Below are positions 1 through 7,790 of a stretch of DNA of 64,000 nt, in pieces. A model generated the notes under the pieces. It did not search any database. It was not told where the DNA came from and saw nothing but the letters and a program-made list of their open reading frames with translations. The stretch is from JADGNZ01 sp963715895 (lineage in GTDB: Bacteria; Acidobacteriota; Thermoanaerobaculia; Gp7-AA8). The stretch covers positions 3,596,001 through 3,660,000 of the forward strand of contig OY970284.1 of NCBI GenBank assembly GCA_963715895.1. Reading direction: 5' to 3'. Made by a program: the position numbers and the translations under genes. Every line of letters starts with the position of its first letter. Within the stretch, counting starts at the first letter, position 1.

Positions 1-1621
1 GCACCCAGAACCCGGTCGATTGCGTCAGCGCGGATGTGGTGAATGTCGGGCTGTTCGTGCCGACGGGATGGGTCGTGTCTGTGTTGTTCGTGGCCTGGTA
101 CCACTGATAGGTGAGTGGCGGCGAGCCCCCCGCGCTGACGGTGAGCGTCGTGGTTCCGCCGGAGTTGATGGTCTGCGACGCCGGCTGGGTGGCGATACCC
201 GGGGGCGTGCAGGTGGTCTGTTGCGGGAAGACCGTCGTCCCGGCGTTGACGTTGCCGCAGCTGTTCGAGACGTTGACCCAATAGTTCCTTGTCGTGGTGA
301 TGGCGGGCGTGGTGAACATCGGGCTGTTGCTTCCGACCGGCTGCGATGTATCCGGCGAGAAGCCTTCGAACCATGCGTAGGTGAAGGTGCCGTTGCCGCC
401 CGTGACGTTGGCCATCAAATTGGCGGTGCCGCCGGGCGGGACGCTGCCGCCGCCACTGATGGAAACAGAGGAAGGGGGCTGGCACACGGGGCCGTTGCCG
501 TAGACGGTGTCGAGCGCATCGAGGTCCCACTGTTGCAAGCTCGTTTGCGAGACGTTTGAGAACATCACGGCTGCCGAACTGGAAGGCGTTCCCTGATCCG
601 AGTGGCGAAGGCCGATCGCATGACCCATTTCGTGGGTGATGAATGCCTGAAACTGACTCGCGCTCACGATGGGCCGAATGAGAATGTCGGCTTCGGAGAT
701 CGAAATGAACTCCGGACCGCTAGGGCTCGGATAGTGATGAGTGGTATTGCCTAAACCGACCGTGCATGCGAACGCACCATCGCAAAAACCGTCGTCGGGC
801 TCAGTGGTGCCAATATAAAAAACGTTCTCACCATCTTCGGTGTGAGTCGTGTTCGTGGCCGCGGCGGATGAGTAGCTCAAAACAATGCCCGAGTTCGGAT
901 CGTTCGTCCACGTCGCGGCAGCCGCGGTGATTGCGCCGGCAACATCGACTCCCGCGATCGCGCTGGTGATGTGCGACTGAAAGGTCAATCCTCCGCCGGA
1001 CTCGCCTCCGGCAATCCGAACGGGAAAGCAGCCCGGAGTGCCACAGCCGGTCAGTACGTAGTCTGAAGCTGTCGCAGTCGACCGGGGCCGTAGCTGCAGA
1101 GGCGCAATCGTGGTCGTGTTGACGTGCGTGGCGTGACCGCTCACAAATGCCGCGAACCCATCCGCGAGCCGCGCCGGGTCGTCGCGCAGCTCGGAGACCT
1201 CGCGCCTCACCACCGCTTCCCCGCGGGCATCGCGCGTGAACGAGAACTTGCCCATCGCCATCGACGTCGTGAAGTACGTTCCGTCGGTGCGCTTTCTCAG
1301 GAACACCATCACCCGCTCGCCGGGCGTGTAGGTGGCTGCGTCGGCGATGAATGTGAAGCGCCCTCCCGTCCCACCGCCGATCTCACTGAGGGTGATCGTG
1401 CCGGTGGCGGTCCCTTTGAGTGTCTGCTCGATGTCGAGCCGGTAGTCGGTGACGACGTAGCCGTCCGCCCGCACCCGCGACGCCGCCTCTCTCACCGTGG
1501 CCACGACGACGGCCTCGGATCGGTCGGTGAGCTGGCGGTCGCTGGTGGGCTGGAAGATGGTGGCCGAGGCGGCTGAGGCAAGAAGAAACGCGACGGCGGT
1601 AACGAGTCGAATCTGCTTCAC
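1..1621 (-). CDS. Secreted matrixin-like zinc metalloprotease with Ig-like repeats (3' end beyond window)
   Basis: Reading the minus strand from a GTG at 1621, preceded by a GAGG about 9 nt upstream, gives an open frame to the window edge (at least 540 residues). Residues 1-22 form a signal peptide. The zinc site HEMGHAIGLRH is at residues 330-340 (bases 602-634) and fits the metzincin pattern HExxHxxGxxH; a following MFSNVS is a plausible Met-turn. From about residue 365 there are Ig-like repeats with the pattern CxPP..I..QP.SQT....GGT..L.V...G..P..Y.W, known from secreted Acidobacteria proteins. The protein is probably exported and proteolytic; its substrate is unknown. The start is chosen by signal peptide and RBS. 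The family call rests on the zinc motif. Confidence 0.85.
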   Translation of the reverse strand, partial: MKQIRLVTAVAFLLASAASATIFQPTSDRQLTDRSEAVVVATVREAASRVRADGYVVTDYRLDIEQTLKGTATGTITLSEIGGGTGGRFTFIADAATYTPGERVMVFLRKRTDGTYFTTSMAMGKFSFTRDARGEAVVRREVSELRDDPARLADGFAAFVSGHATHVNTTTIAPLQLRPRSTATASDYVLTGCGTPGCFPVRIAGGESGGGLTFQSHITSAIAGVDVAGAITAAAATWTNDPNSGIVLSYSSAAATNTTHTEDGENVFYIGTTEPDDGFCDGAFACTVGLGNTTHHYPSPSGPEFISISEADILIRPIVSASQFQAFITHEMGHAIGLRHSDQGTPSSSAAVMFSNVSQTSLQQWDLDALDTVYGNGPVCQPPSSVSISGGGSVPPGGTANLMANVTGGNGTFTYAWFEGFSPDTSQPVGSNSPMFTTPAITTTRNYWVNVSNSCGNVNAGTTVFPQQTTCTPPGIATQPASQTINSGGTTTLTVSAGGSPPLTYQWYQATNNTDTTHPVGTNSPTFTTSALTQSTGFWV

Positions 1622-1798
1622 GGGGTGGGACCTCGCTTTGCTGGTTACGGGGAGCGGACGGCTCGCCGGGTTGGATTTGTTCCGCTACTTATTTGAACAA
1701 GCGTGACATTGTAGCGAAGAGCAATCTCATTCGGAAACTCGCCTGGCGCTGTGATGCCAGTTACAACTTATTAGTGCCGTTGGCGGAGAATCTGTTTC

Positions 1799-2809
1799 AT
1801 GTCCCGTTTCCTTTTCTGCTTCCTCGCCTCGGCAGTCCTGGTTTCGGGCGCGGCAGCGCAGGCCCCCCAACCCGGCGGCGCGCTTCCCCAGCCGCTCCCG
1901 CTTTTTCCTCTGACCAACTGGTGGAACACCGACATCAGCGCCGCCCCTGTCGATCCGAAGAGCGCGGCGTACATCACCGATATCGGCACGAGCAAGGGGA
2001 TGCATCCCGATTTCGGCGGCGATAGCGGCGACCCGTCGGCGCCGATCTACGGGATGCCGTTCATCGTCGTCTCCGGCGCACAGCCGCTTCTTCCGGTGAC
2101 GTTCGATTACGCGGACGAGAGCGATGGGTCCGCGCCGGGCCGGCCGCCCGGATATCCGATCCCCGAGGAGGCGAAGACGCAGCAGAAATGGATCGAGGGA
2201 GGCCTGGCCGGCGGCGATCCGAACGCCGACGGCGACCGGCACATGCTGCTGGTCGATCGCGACAACCGCATGCTCTACGAGCTGTACGCGCTGCACTGGA
2301 CCGGCTCGCAATGGACCGCCGGCTCCGGCGCCACGTTCCCGCTCGACGCGAACGCGCGCCGCCCGGAGGGTTGGACGAGCGCCGACGCCGCCGGCCTGGC
2401 CATCCTTCCCGGCCTGGTGCGCTACGACGAGGTGTACGGCAGCGACCCGATCCACCACGCCTTCCGCGTGACGGTGCGCCACTCCAACGGCTACGTCTAT
2501 CCCGCCTCGCATCGCGCCGGCTCGACGAGCGGCGCCCTGCCGATGGGCGCCCGCCTGCGTCTGAAGGCGTCGAAGGACATCTCCGGCTTCCCCGAGCCGC
2601 TCCGCCGCATTTTCCAGGCCATGAAGACCTACGGCCTGATCGTCGCCGACAACGGCACGGACCTCTACGTGACCGGAACCTACGACACCCGCTGGGACAA
2701 CGACATCCTCAACCCGGCGTTCGGAGCGATCAAAGGGAGCGACTTCGAGGTGGTGCAGTTGGGGTGGCAGCCGGCGGCGAGGGGGCGTGGTCGCGCGGTT
2801 CGGCATTGA
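1799..2809 (+). CDS. Secreted protein of unknown function
   Basis: The 336-residue protein starts with a signal peptide (residues 1-20, cleavage near AAA-QA). The mature part begins with a Trp-rich segment NWWNTDIS and contains DRHMLLVDRDN and HHAFRVTVRH segments that look like a beta-rich extracellular domain. I recognise no catalytic motif. GGAG lies about 10 nt before the ATG. It diverges from the metalloprotease across 177 bp and converges on the repeat-protein gene, with a palindromic repeat between the stops. The long open frame on the opposite strand is a GC-driven shadow. Confidence 0.8.
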   Translation: MSRFLFCFLASAVLVSGAAAQAPQPGGALPQPLPLFPLTNWWNTDISAAPVDPKSAAYITDIGTSKGMHPDFGGDSGDPSAPIYGMPFIVVSGAQPLLPVTFDYADESDGSAPGRPPGYPIPEEAKTQQKWIEGGLAGGDPNADGDRHMLLVDRDNRMLYELYALHWTGSQWTAGSGATFPLDANARRPEGWTSADAAGLAILPGLVRYDEVYGSDPIHHAFRVTVRHSNGYVYPASHRAGSTSGALPMGARLRLKASKDISGFPEPLRRIFQAMKTYGLIVADNGTDLYVTGTYDTRWDNDILNPAFGAIKGSDFEVVQLGWQPAARGRGRAVRH

Positions 2810-2813
2810 AAAC

Positions 2814-2930
2814 GGGTTGTCGGTTCTCGGTTGTCGGTGGCACTCGCGCGGAGAGCAGGCATCCTGCGCGCTCTCCGCCCACAAGTGCGTCAGCCCACAA
2901 TCAACCGATAACCGATAACCGACAACGCGC
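2814..2930. repeat. Palindromic repeat, word family TTGTCGGTTATCGG
   Basis: Left arm (2814-2840) is built from TTGTCGGT/TCTCGGT words. The right arm (2898-2930) is the reverse complement, ACCGATAACCGACAACGCGC. An inner hairpin GCGGAGAG...CTCTCCGC lies between. It fills the gap between two convergent genes. The same words recur inside the BlaR1 gene (5869-5915) and at 33480-33642. Confidence 0.8.
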
Positions 2931-2940
2931 GAAAGCGCAG

Positions 2941-3882
2941 TTACTTCGTCTTCCTCACAAACTCCGCGTCGATCCCGTGGATCCTCATCGACACGAGCTT
3001 CTCAACGGGGATGCCTGCGTAGCCCGCGCTCTTCAAATCGCGGATGTAGCTTGCCGAGACGCCGTGGATGCGCATCTGTACCAGCTGGTCGGAGGTGAGG
3101 TTGGGGTAGCCGAGGTCGCGAAGCTCGCGGACGTAGTCGACGGAGGCGCCGTGGATGCGGAGGAGGACCAGGTTGTCGGATTCGAGGTCGCGCACGCCGA
3201 GCTCTTTCATCCCCTTGATGAACTCCGGGGAGACGCCGTGGATGCGGAAGCGGACCAGTTCCTCGGCGTCGGGCTGGTAACCGAGAGCGCGGATGTCGCG
3301 GATGAACTCCGTCGTCGCGCCGTGGATGCGGAAGCGGACCAGCGCCTCGCCGTCGGGTTTGTATCCGAGGGCGTTGAGCTCGCGCACGAACTGCGGCGTG
3401 GCGCCGTGAATGCGGAAGGCGATGTACCGGTCGAGATCCTCGTGATAGCCGAGCGATTGCATCTCTCGTATGAATGCCGCTGAGACGTCGTGAATGGCGA
3501 GGGAGAAGAGGCGCTCATCATCGAGCTCGCTCGCCGCGACGCCGAGTCCGCGCAGCGTCGCCGCGTAGGAGGCGTTCGGCTCGAAGGTGAAGCGGCCGAC
3601 GCCGTCACCATGGAGGAACGTGCCGGTGAAGTGAATCGTGCCGGCATCGCGCACCAGCCGGAAGTCGACCGGCGTGTCGGTGCCGGCATCGATCTGCGCC
3701 GCGGTGAGACCGGTGAAGGCCGTCCGCTCGATCGGATGGCTGTTCTGATTGTGATCGCTGATGAGATCGATCTGCATCTTCCCGTCGTCGCGTTGCGAGA
3801 GATGCCACGCGCCGTGTTGCGCGGCGCGCGCGGTGAAGGCGGCGAGGAAGAGGAAGAGAGCGAGGGCCAGGGCACGGCGCAT
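2941..3882 (-). CDS. Secreted helical-repeat protein, partner of the BlaR1-like protein
   Basis: The 313-residue protein has a signal peptide (residues 1-20), a beta-rich segment (about 21-115) and then about seven repeats of roughly 28 residues with the pattern LVxxRIHGxxxEFIRELRxLGY. The same kind of repeat (...G[VI]xxxYI..L...GY..L) forms the C-terminus of the BlaR1-like protein encoded just upstream in the same direction. GAAGGAG precedes the ATG. It lies downstream of the BlaI-BlaR1 pair, separated by a palindromic repeat, and is probably part of that regulon. The function of the repeats is unknown; interaction with BlaR1 or a shared ligand is inference. Confidence 0.8.
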   Translation of the reverse strand: MRRALALALFLFLAAFTARAAQHGAWHLSQRDDGKMQIDLISDHNQNSHPIERTAFTGLTAAQIDAGTDTPVDFRLVRDAGTIHFTGTFLHGDGVGRFTFEPNASYAATLRGLGVAASELDDERLFSLAIHDVSAAFIREMQSLGYHEDLDRYIAFRIHGATPQFVRELNALGYKPDGEALVRFRIHGATTEFIRDIRALGYQPDAEELVRFRIHGVSPEFIKGMKELGVRDLESDNLVLLRIHGASVDYVRELRDLGYPNLTSDQLVQMRIHGVSASYIRDLKSAGYAGIPVEKLVSMRIHGIDAEFVRKTK

Positions 3883-3939
3883 GGTGGTTCTCCTTCGGTA
3901 GGTAGGACGCCCGGAACGGGCGATCGTTAGAAGAGGAGT

Positions 3940-4083
3940 GAAGAAGGCCGGACTGGAGTGACCGGTAGATCAGTGGATCAGTGATTAGTGGATCAGTGAT
4001 TAGTGATTAGTGGAGTCGGCCCGCTGCCTGATCCACTAATCCACTGATCCACTAATCGACTAATCCACTGTCCGGCCTTCTTC
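3940..4083. repeat. Palindromic repeat, word family GGATCAGTGATTAGT
   Basis: Ends are an exact inverted pair GAAGAAGGCCGGA (3940-3952) and TCCGGCCTTCTTC (4071-4083). Inside, the left arm is made of GATCAGTG/GATTAGTG words and the right arm of their complements CACTGATC/CACTAATC. It lies between the BlaR1-like gene and the downstream repeat-protein gene, so it is transcribed if they form one operon. Confidence 0.85.
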
Positions 4084-4090
4084 GACGACA

Positions 4091-6205
4091 TCACTTCACT
4101 TTGTATTTCGCCAGATCCCGAATGAAATCGGCATTCACGCCCATCGCCGCCATCCGGAGCAGGTCCTTGACGGAGAGGTTCGCGTAGCCGGCGTCGCTGA
4201 GCGATTTGATGAACTCGGGGTTGATGCCCTGTGAGCGGAGCTCGACGATCTCGTTGGGTGTCAGGTTCCTGTATCCGGCGTCGGAAAGTTGCTTGACGTA
4301 TGCCGGCGAGACACTCATGGCCCGGAGGTTCTCGAGCTGCCTGGTGGTGAGGTTGGCGAATCCGGCCGCGCGCATCTGGGCGGCGTACTCCGCTGTGACG
4401 CCGATGGCGCGCAGCTCGGTGACGTTGCGGGCGCTGTCGAATTTGATCCCGGCATCGCGAAGGGCGCGGATGTATTCGGGAGTCACACCGACGGCTTTCA
4501 TCTCCGCGATCTCGTCGAGCGAGAGCTCGCCGAGTCCGGTGCCGCGCATCGAGTCGATGTAGGCCGGCGTTACGCCCGCGGCGCGCAGCTCGATCAGATC
4601 GTCGACCGTGAGCTTGCCCCCTTCGCCGATGTGCCGGCGTTTGCGATGGCCGTCCGGCGGCGGGGTGGGGACACCTTCGATGCCGGCGAAATCGAGGTTG
4701 GCGAGGGCGCGCATGGCCGCCCGAGGCGCGGCGATCGCGACCATCGGTGCGGTTACCGCTACTCGCGGCATGGCGATCATGACCCTCGGCGCGGCTACAG
4801 CGGCCATGGGCCGAACCCTCGGCGTTGCGGGTGCGGCAGGGGCGACGTTGGCGAAGACGCCGTCGGTCACTCCGTCGATGATCCCATCAACCACTCCATA
4901 AGTGACGCCATCGGCGACTCCACCGGCGACGCCGCCGGCAATGCCACCGGAGATGCCGCCCGGAATACCGGAGCGGGGAGCGCGCGGAGCGATGGCCGGA
5001 GTGGGTGGCTCCGGCGGTTCCGGAACGCCTTCCGCCTCGGGCGCCTCGGCATCCGTATCGTCATCCGCCTCCGCGGTCTCGGCTTTCACTTCGACCGTGG
5101 TCTGCGACACTTTCGGCTTCGGAGTTGGTGTGTCGGCTTTCTGCTGCTGCCCACGAAGGGGGAGCGACGGCGCGATCAGGAGCGCCAGGAGGACGGTGAG
5201 GAGCGCGGCACCGGCGACGAACCGCGAGGGGGCGTTCGGCGATTCGATGCGCGTACCGGCCAGCCGGCGGATGCGGCCGATGAGCGAGCCGCCGTTGGCC
5301 GCCACGAATGCCTGGGCGTCTTCGACGCGCAGCTCTTCGAGGCGGGTCAGGGCGCGGGCGTAGACCAGCGGTTTGCCGGAGACCGAGACGGCGACGTCGT
5401 CGCAGCAGTGCTCGCGCTCGACGCGGATGCGGTGCGAGATCCACCACACGGCCGGATGGTAGAAGAGGAGCGTTTCGACGACGGCCTGCATCAGGTTGAC
5501 GAAGAAGTCGTTGCGGCGAACGTGGGCCAGCTCGTGCGCCAGGATCATCTCCATCTGTTCGGTGGAGAGCCCGGTCAGCGTGGCCGCGGGCAGAAGGACC
5601 ACGGGACGCAGCCATCCGATGACGGTCGGCACTTCCACCGCCGCCGACTCCAGGAGCTGTACGGCGCGCCGCAGTTTGAGCGCATGCGCCAGCCGGCCGG
5701 CCGTGCGCTGCCACTCCGGAGCGGCGCCGGTGGCGTTCCGTTTGGCGATCGCATGCGCCCGCAGCCACCCGAAGAGCAGACGGATGGAGAGGAACAGGAC
5801 GCCGGTCAGCCAGACCAGGACGATCTGGGGAAGATGGGATTTGGCGAAGGTGGTGAGGGTGGTGAGGCGGTTGTCGGTTATCGGTTGTCGGTTGTCGGAA
5901 TCGATCGGTTGGAGAGTTGCGTCCTGAGCTGCTGAGGCGCTCAAGGCGACGTCGCTCCGACCCCCGACCCCCGACTCCCGACCCCCATCATAGAAACGAT
6001 ATGCCGTCGCCGCTCCGAGCACGACCAGCAGCGCCAGGGCGCCGCAGGAGGCGAGGTAGCGGGCGTTGGCGCTCTGGCGTGAGAGGAGCGCCAGGGTCGC
6101 GGCCAGGATGGCGGCGACCAGCACTCCCTGCCAGAGGAGGTGGAGGAGGGCCCAGCCGATGGCCTGACCGATGGGGGCGCCGAGGAGTGTGCCGAATCCG
6201 TTCAT
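4091..6205 (-). CDS. BlaR1/M56-family membrane metallopeptidase with C-terminal helical repeats
   Basis: 704 residues. N-terminal transmembrane segments are followed by the M56 cytoplasmic peptidase with HELAH at residues 224-228 and a later EREHCCDDVAV segment typical of the family. A further membrane segment lies near residue 335. After that come a Pro/Glu-rich linker, a Gly-rich stretch of GG[IV] and DG[IV] steps (about 405-445) and six C-terminal repeats of about 28 residues like those of the downstream secreted protein. Its ATG overlaps the BlaI stop (ATGA). BlaR1 proteins sense a signal outside and cleave BlaI to derepress the operon; here the outer domain is not a penicillin-binding domain, so the signal is probably different. 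Two palindromic repeats are inserted in frame at residues ~72-112. Confidence 0.9.
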   Translation of the reverse strand: MNGFGTLLGAPIGQAIGWALLHLLWQGVLVAAILAATLALLSRQSANARYLASCGALALLVVLGAATAYRFYDGGRESGVGGRSDVALSASAAQDATLQPIDSDNRQPITDNRLTTLTTFAKSHLPQIVLVWLTGVLFLSIRLLFGWLRAHAIAKRNATGAAPEWQRTAGRLAHALKLRRAVQLLESAAVEVPTVIGWLRPVVLLPAATLTGLSTEQMEMILAHELAHVRRNDFFVNLMQAVVETLLFYHPAVWWISHRIRVEREHCCDDVAVSVSGKPLVYARALTRLEELRVEDAQAFVAANGGSLIGRIRRLAGTRIESPNAPSRFVAGAALLTVLLALLIAPSLPLRGQQQKADTPTPKPKVSQTTVEVKAETAEADDDTDAEAPEAEGVPEPPEPPTPAIAPRAPRSGIPGGISGGIAGGVAGGVADGVTYGVVDGIIDGVTDGVFANVAPAAPATPRVRPMAAVAAPRVMIAMPRVAVTAPMVAIAAPRAAMRALANLDFAGIEGVPTPPPDGHRKRRHIGEGGKLTVDDLIELRAAGVTPAYIDSMRGTGLGELSLDEIAEMKAVGVTPEYIRALRDAGIKFDSARNVTELRAIGVTAEYAAQMRAAGFANLTTRQLENLRAMSVSPAYVKQLSDAGYRNLTPNEIVELRSQGINPEFIKSLSDAGYANLSVKDLLRMAAMGVNADFIRDLAKYKVK
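5869..5915. repeat. In-frame palindromic repeat arm (TTGTCGGTTATCGG family) inside BlaR1-like gene
   Basis: The words GGCGGTTGTCGGTTATCGG and TTGTCGGTTGTCGG lie in the coding frame and encode a segment containing DNRQPITDNR (about residues 97-112), in the loop between membrane segments. The same words occur as intergenic palindromes at 2814-2930 and 33480-33642. Confidence 0.8.
5959..5986. repeat. In-frame repeat arm (GGGGGTCGGGAGTCGG family) inside BlaR1-like gene
   Basis: The run CGACCCCCGACCCCCGACTC and following bases encode RESGVGGRSD (about residues 72-82). The same word family occurs at 8675-8709 and, as a complete palindrome, at 37921-38013. Confidence 0.75.
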
Positions 6206-6591
6206 CGCGATTCTCCTTCAAGAGTGTCGAGCAGCTCGCGGATGGCGTTCAGCTCGGCGGCGTTTGCTTTTCTTCCCGATAGCGCCTGCATGACCAGCTT
6301 GGTCGCCGAACCGCCGAAGGCGCGCTCGGCCAGATCGGCGAGCAACTGCCGCTGCGTCTTCTGTTCGCCGTAACGCGATTGGTAGACGTGCGCGCGCTCG
6401 CTCTCGTCGCGGACGACGAGCCCTTTCTCGGTCATGATCTGCAGGAGTTTGAGGATGGTGGTGTAGCCGGTGGCGCCATCCCTGTTGAGCTGCTCGTGGA
6501 CGTCGCGGACGGTGCTCGGTCCGCGCTCCCACAGCACACCCAGGATGGCCAGCTCGGCGTCCGTCGGTCGTGGTGGTTGTCGGTCGGTCAT
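6202..6591 (-). CDS. BlaI/MecI-type winged-helix repressor
   Basis: 129 residues from the chosen start. It has the BlaI pattern TDAELAILGVLWERGPSTVRDVHEQL, a winged helix with GYTTILKLLQIMTEKGLV, then RYGEQKTQRQLLADLAERAFGGS and a helical dimerisation tail. In BlaI the site cleaved by BlaR1 lies in this dimerisation region. AGAGGA stands 7 nt before the ATG at 6591, which decides the start over upstream in-frame codons and the ATG at 6597. The stop overlaps the BlaR1 start. It should repress its own operon through the palindrome just upstream. Confidence 0.93.
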   Translation of the reverse strand: MTDRQPPRPTDAELAILGVLWERGPSTVRDVHEQLNRDGATGYTTILKLLQIMTEKGLVVRDESERAHVYQSRYGEQKTQRQLLADLAERAFGGSATKLVMQALSGRKANAAELNAIRELLDTLEGESR

Positions 6592-6616
6592 GGTCATTTC
6601 CTCTTGTACGCAAGCA

Positions 6617-6658
6617 ATCATACGAAGTTTTTCGTTGATGTCAACGAAGAGTTTCGTA
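6617..6658 (-). promoter_or_regulatory. Promoter and BlaI-type operator of the blaI-blaR1 operon
   Basis: On the minus strand TTGACA (6644-6639), a 16-bp spacer and TATGAT (6622-6617) form a near-consensus sigma70 promoter. It overlaps a 38-bp imperfect inverted repeat (6621-6658) with outer half-sites TACGAA and TTCGTA and inner half-sites CGTTGA and TCAACG. This position fits autorepression by BlaI. Confidence 0.8.
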
Positions 6659-6738
6659 ATGGGAGGGGAGCGGGGTCTCGATGGGAGCGCCGTCCGCGTC
6701 AAGAGGAGCGCCGCCCGTCTCGGCGGCTGGCCCGGCTA

Positions 6739-7014
6739 TTACCCGTCGATGGCCTTCTCCCCCCGCGGGTTTTTGCGGGGGGAGAAGGTGCCGACAGGCG
6801 GATGAGGGGGGCGTATAGACGCGTCAGAAACGATCTTGCGTTGATGGCGCAAGGGCCGCTTGAAAGCACGAGTCGCGCGCGAATGACGTACGCTTGAGCG
6901 CCCCCTCATCCGCCTGTCGGCACCTTCTCCCCCGCAAGAAACCGCGGGGGAGAAGGCCCTCGACGGGTAACAGTGTGCCGACGATTTAATTGAGCGTGTG
7001 AGAAATGTGGGCTA
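6739..7014. repeat. Intact long palindromic repeat with two empty IS110 target sites
   Basis: Arms read TTACCCGTCGA, a GC-rich hairpin CTTCTCCCCCCGC...GCGGGGGGAGAAGG, then TGCCGACAGGCGGATGAGGG. A core of about 85 nt follows, then the reverse complement ending CTCGACGGGTAAC. A tail GAGAAATGTGGGCTA reaches 7014 and includes the stop codon of the next gene. The second copy of this family (17746-22783) has IS110 inserted at the positions equal to 6783-6784 and 6927-6928 here. The core resembles the reverse complement of 20985-21066. Confidence 0.85.
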
Positions 7015-7395
7015 CCTGCTCGGCATCACAAACGTCCGCCGCGCCAGCTCCGAATCGAGCGTGGCGCGGTCGTAGTAGCGGTCGAGGATCGATGGCTTCC
7101 ATGCGACGAGGTCCGCGTTCTCCTCGGCGAAGGCCTCGAAGTCGCTCGCCGCGGTGCGCTGCATCCGTTCGTGGATCAGGAGGAGGTAGGCCCAGGTGAT
7201 GGTCTCGTGGTAGAGCCCGGGGTTGCCCTTCGCGGCGGCGAAGCGTTTGAGGGATGCCGTGAAGCGGGCCAGGGCATCGAGCGCCGGTTGATCGCGAAGA
7301 TAGATCCAGGCCAGGCGGACGTGGTCGCGGTGGTGGAAGCTCTCGTTCGGAAGCGAGCAGCGCTCGAAGGCGTCAGTGAATTCGTGATCGGTCAT
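7012..7395 (-). CDS. Conserved hypothetical protein, 127 residues
   Basis: A small soluble protein, mostly helical, with HHRDHVRLAWIYLRD near the N-terminus and YHETITWAYLLLIHERM in the middle. I have seen similar short proteins as conserved hypotheticals but know no function. Its ATG overlaps the stop of the upstream DNA-binding-like gene (ATGA), so the two are probably co-translated. Its stop codon lies at the edge of the long palindromic repeat. Confidence 0.75.
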   Translation of the reverse strand: MTDHEFTDAFERCSLPNESFHHRDHVRLAWIYLRDQPALDALARFTASLKRFAAAKGNPGLYHETITWAYLLLIHERMQRTAASDFEAFAEENADLVAWKPSILDRYYDRATLDSELARRTFVMPSR

Positions 7396-7670
7396 GACGC
7401 CCTTTTCGCCGGCTTCCGCTTCGCCGGCTCTTCGATGAGCTTGTGCGAGTCGGCGGCGGTGAGGGTGAGGCCGTAGATCTTCTCCAGCTCGGCGATTTTC
7501 TTCAGCGACTCCCGCCCGAACGGCGCCTTCCCTTCGAAGGCGTGCAGCACGATTCCTTCGATGAGATCGCCCAGCGACATGTCATGCACCTCGGCCACGG
7601 CCTTGAGTACTTTGAGGATTCGCTTCTCGATGCGCATGCCGGTCTGGGCACGTTCGATTGTTTGTACCAT
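7392..7670 (-). CDS. Small ribbon-helix-helix-like protein, possible regulator
   Basis: 92 residues from ATG 7670. The segment MRIEKRILKVLKAVAEVHDMSLGDLIEGIVLHAF suggests a short strand followed by two helices, as in ribbon-helix-helix or Arc-like proteins; the tail is Lys/Pro-rich. The upstream in-frame codons lie in a palindromic repeat and were rejected. The start sits inside the perfect palindrome GTACCATGGTAC, with a -10-like TACACT 6 nt upstream and no Shine-Dalgarno sequence. It is followed by the 127-residue protein with a 4-bp overlap. A regulator role is inferred from fold and operator-like palindromes. Confidence 0.65.
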   Translation of the reverse strand: MVQTIERAQTGMRIEKRILKVLKAVAEVHDMSLGDLIEGIVLHAFEGKAPFGRESLKKIAELEKIYGLTLTAADSHKLIEEPAKRKPAKRAS

Positions 7671-7690
7671 GGTACCAGTGTACCGTGGTA
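7664..7690 (-). promoter_or_regulatory. Leaderless-type promoter with overlapping palindromic operator
   Basis: GTACCATGGTAC (7664-7675) is perfectly palindromic and spans the start codon. Next to it is ACCAGTGTACCGTGGT. On the minus strand TACACT ends 6 nt before the ATG at 7670. This fits an autoregulated leaderless promoter. Confidence 0.5.
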
Positions 7691-7790
7691 GGTTGCGGAG
7701 TTGCAAGGTTGCTGGGTTGCTTGGTCTCGCGGTGTTAGTTTGCTGCAACTCAGCAACCCAGCAACCCAGCAACTCAGGAACCCGTCAACA
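7690..7790. repeat. Palindromic repeat, word family TTGCTGGGTTGC
   Basis: Left arm words GGTTGCGGAGTTGCAAGG and TTGCTGGGTTGC, right arm GCAACTCAGCAACCC and AGCAACTCAGG. It lies upstream of the regulator pair and overlaps the 3' end of the acyltransferase gene, whose stop codon (7774) is in the right arm. A second copy is at 9451-9610. Confidence 0.8.

Noticed and set aside
1727..2884. Minus-strand frame of 385 codons
   Set aside because: Overlaps the secreted protein at 1799-2809, which has a signal peptide and RBS; the frame is Arg-rich shadow.
4289..5935. Long plus-strand frame (548 codons) opposite BlaR1
   Set aside because: Arg/Gly-rich shadow of the BlaR1-like gene, which has clear domains.
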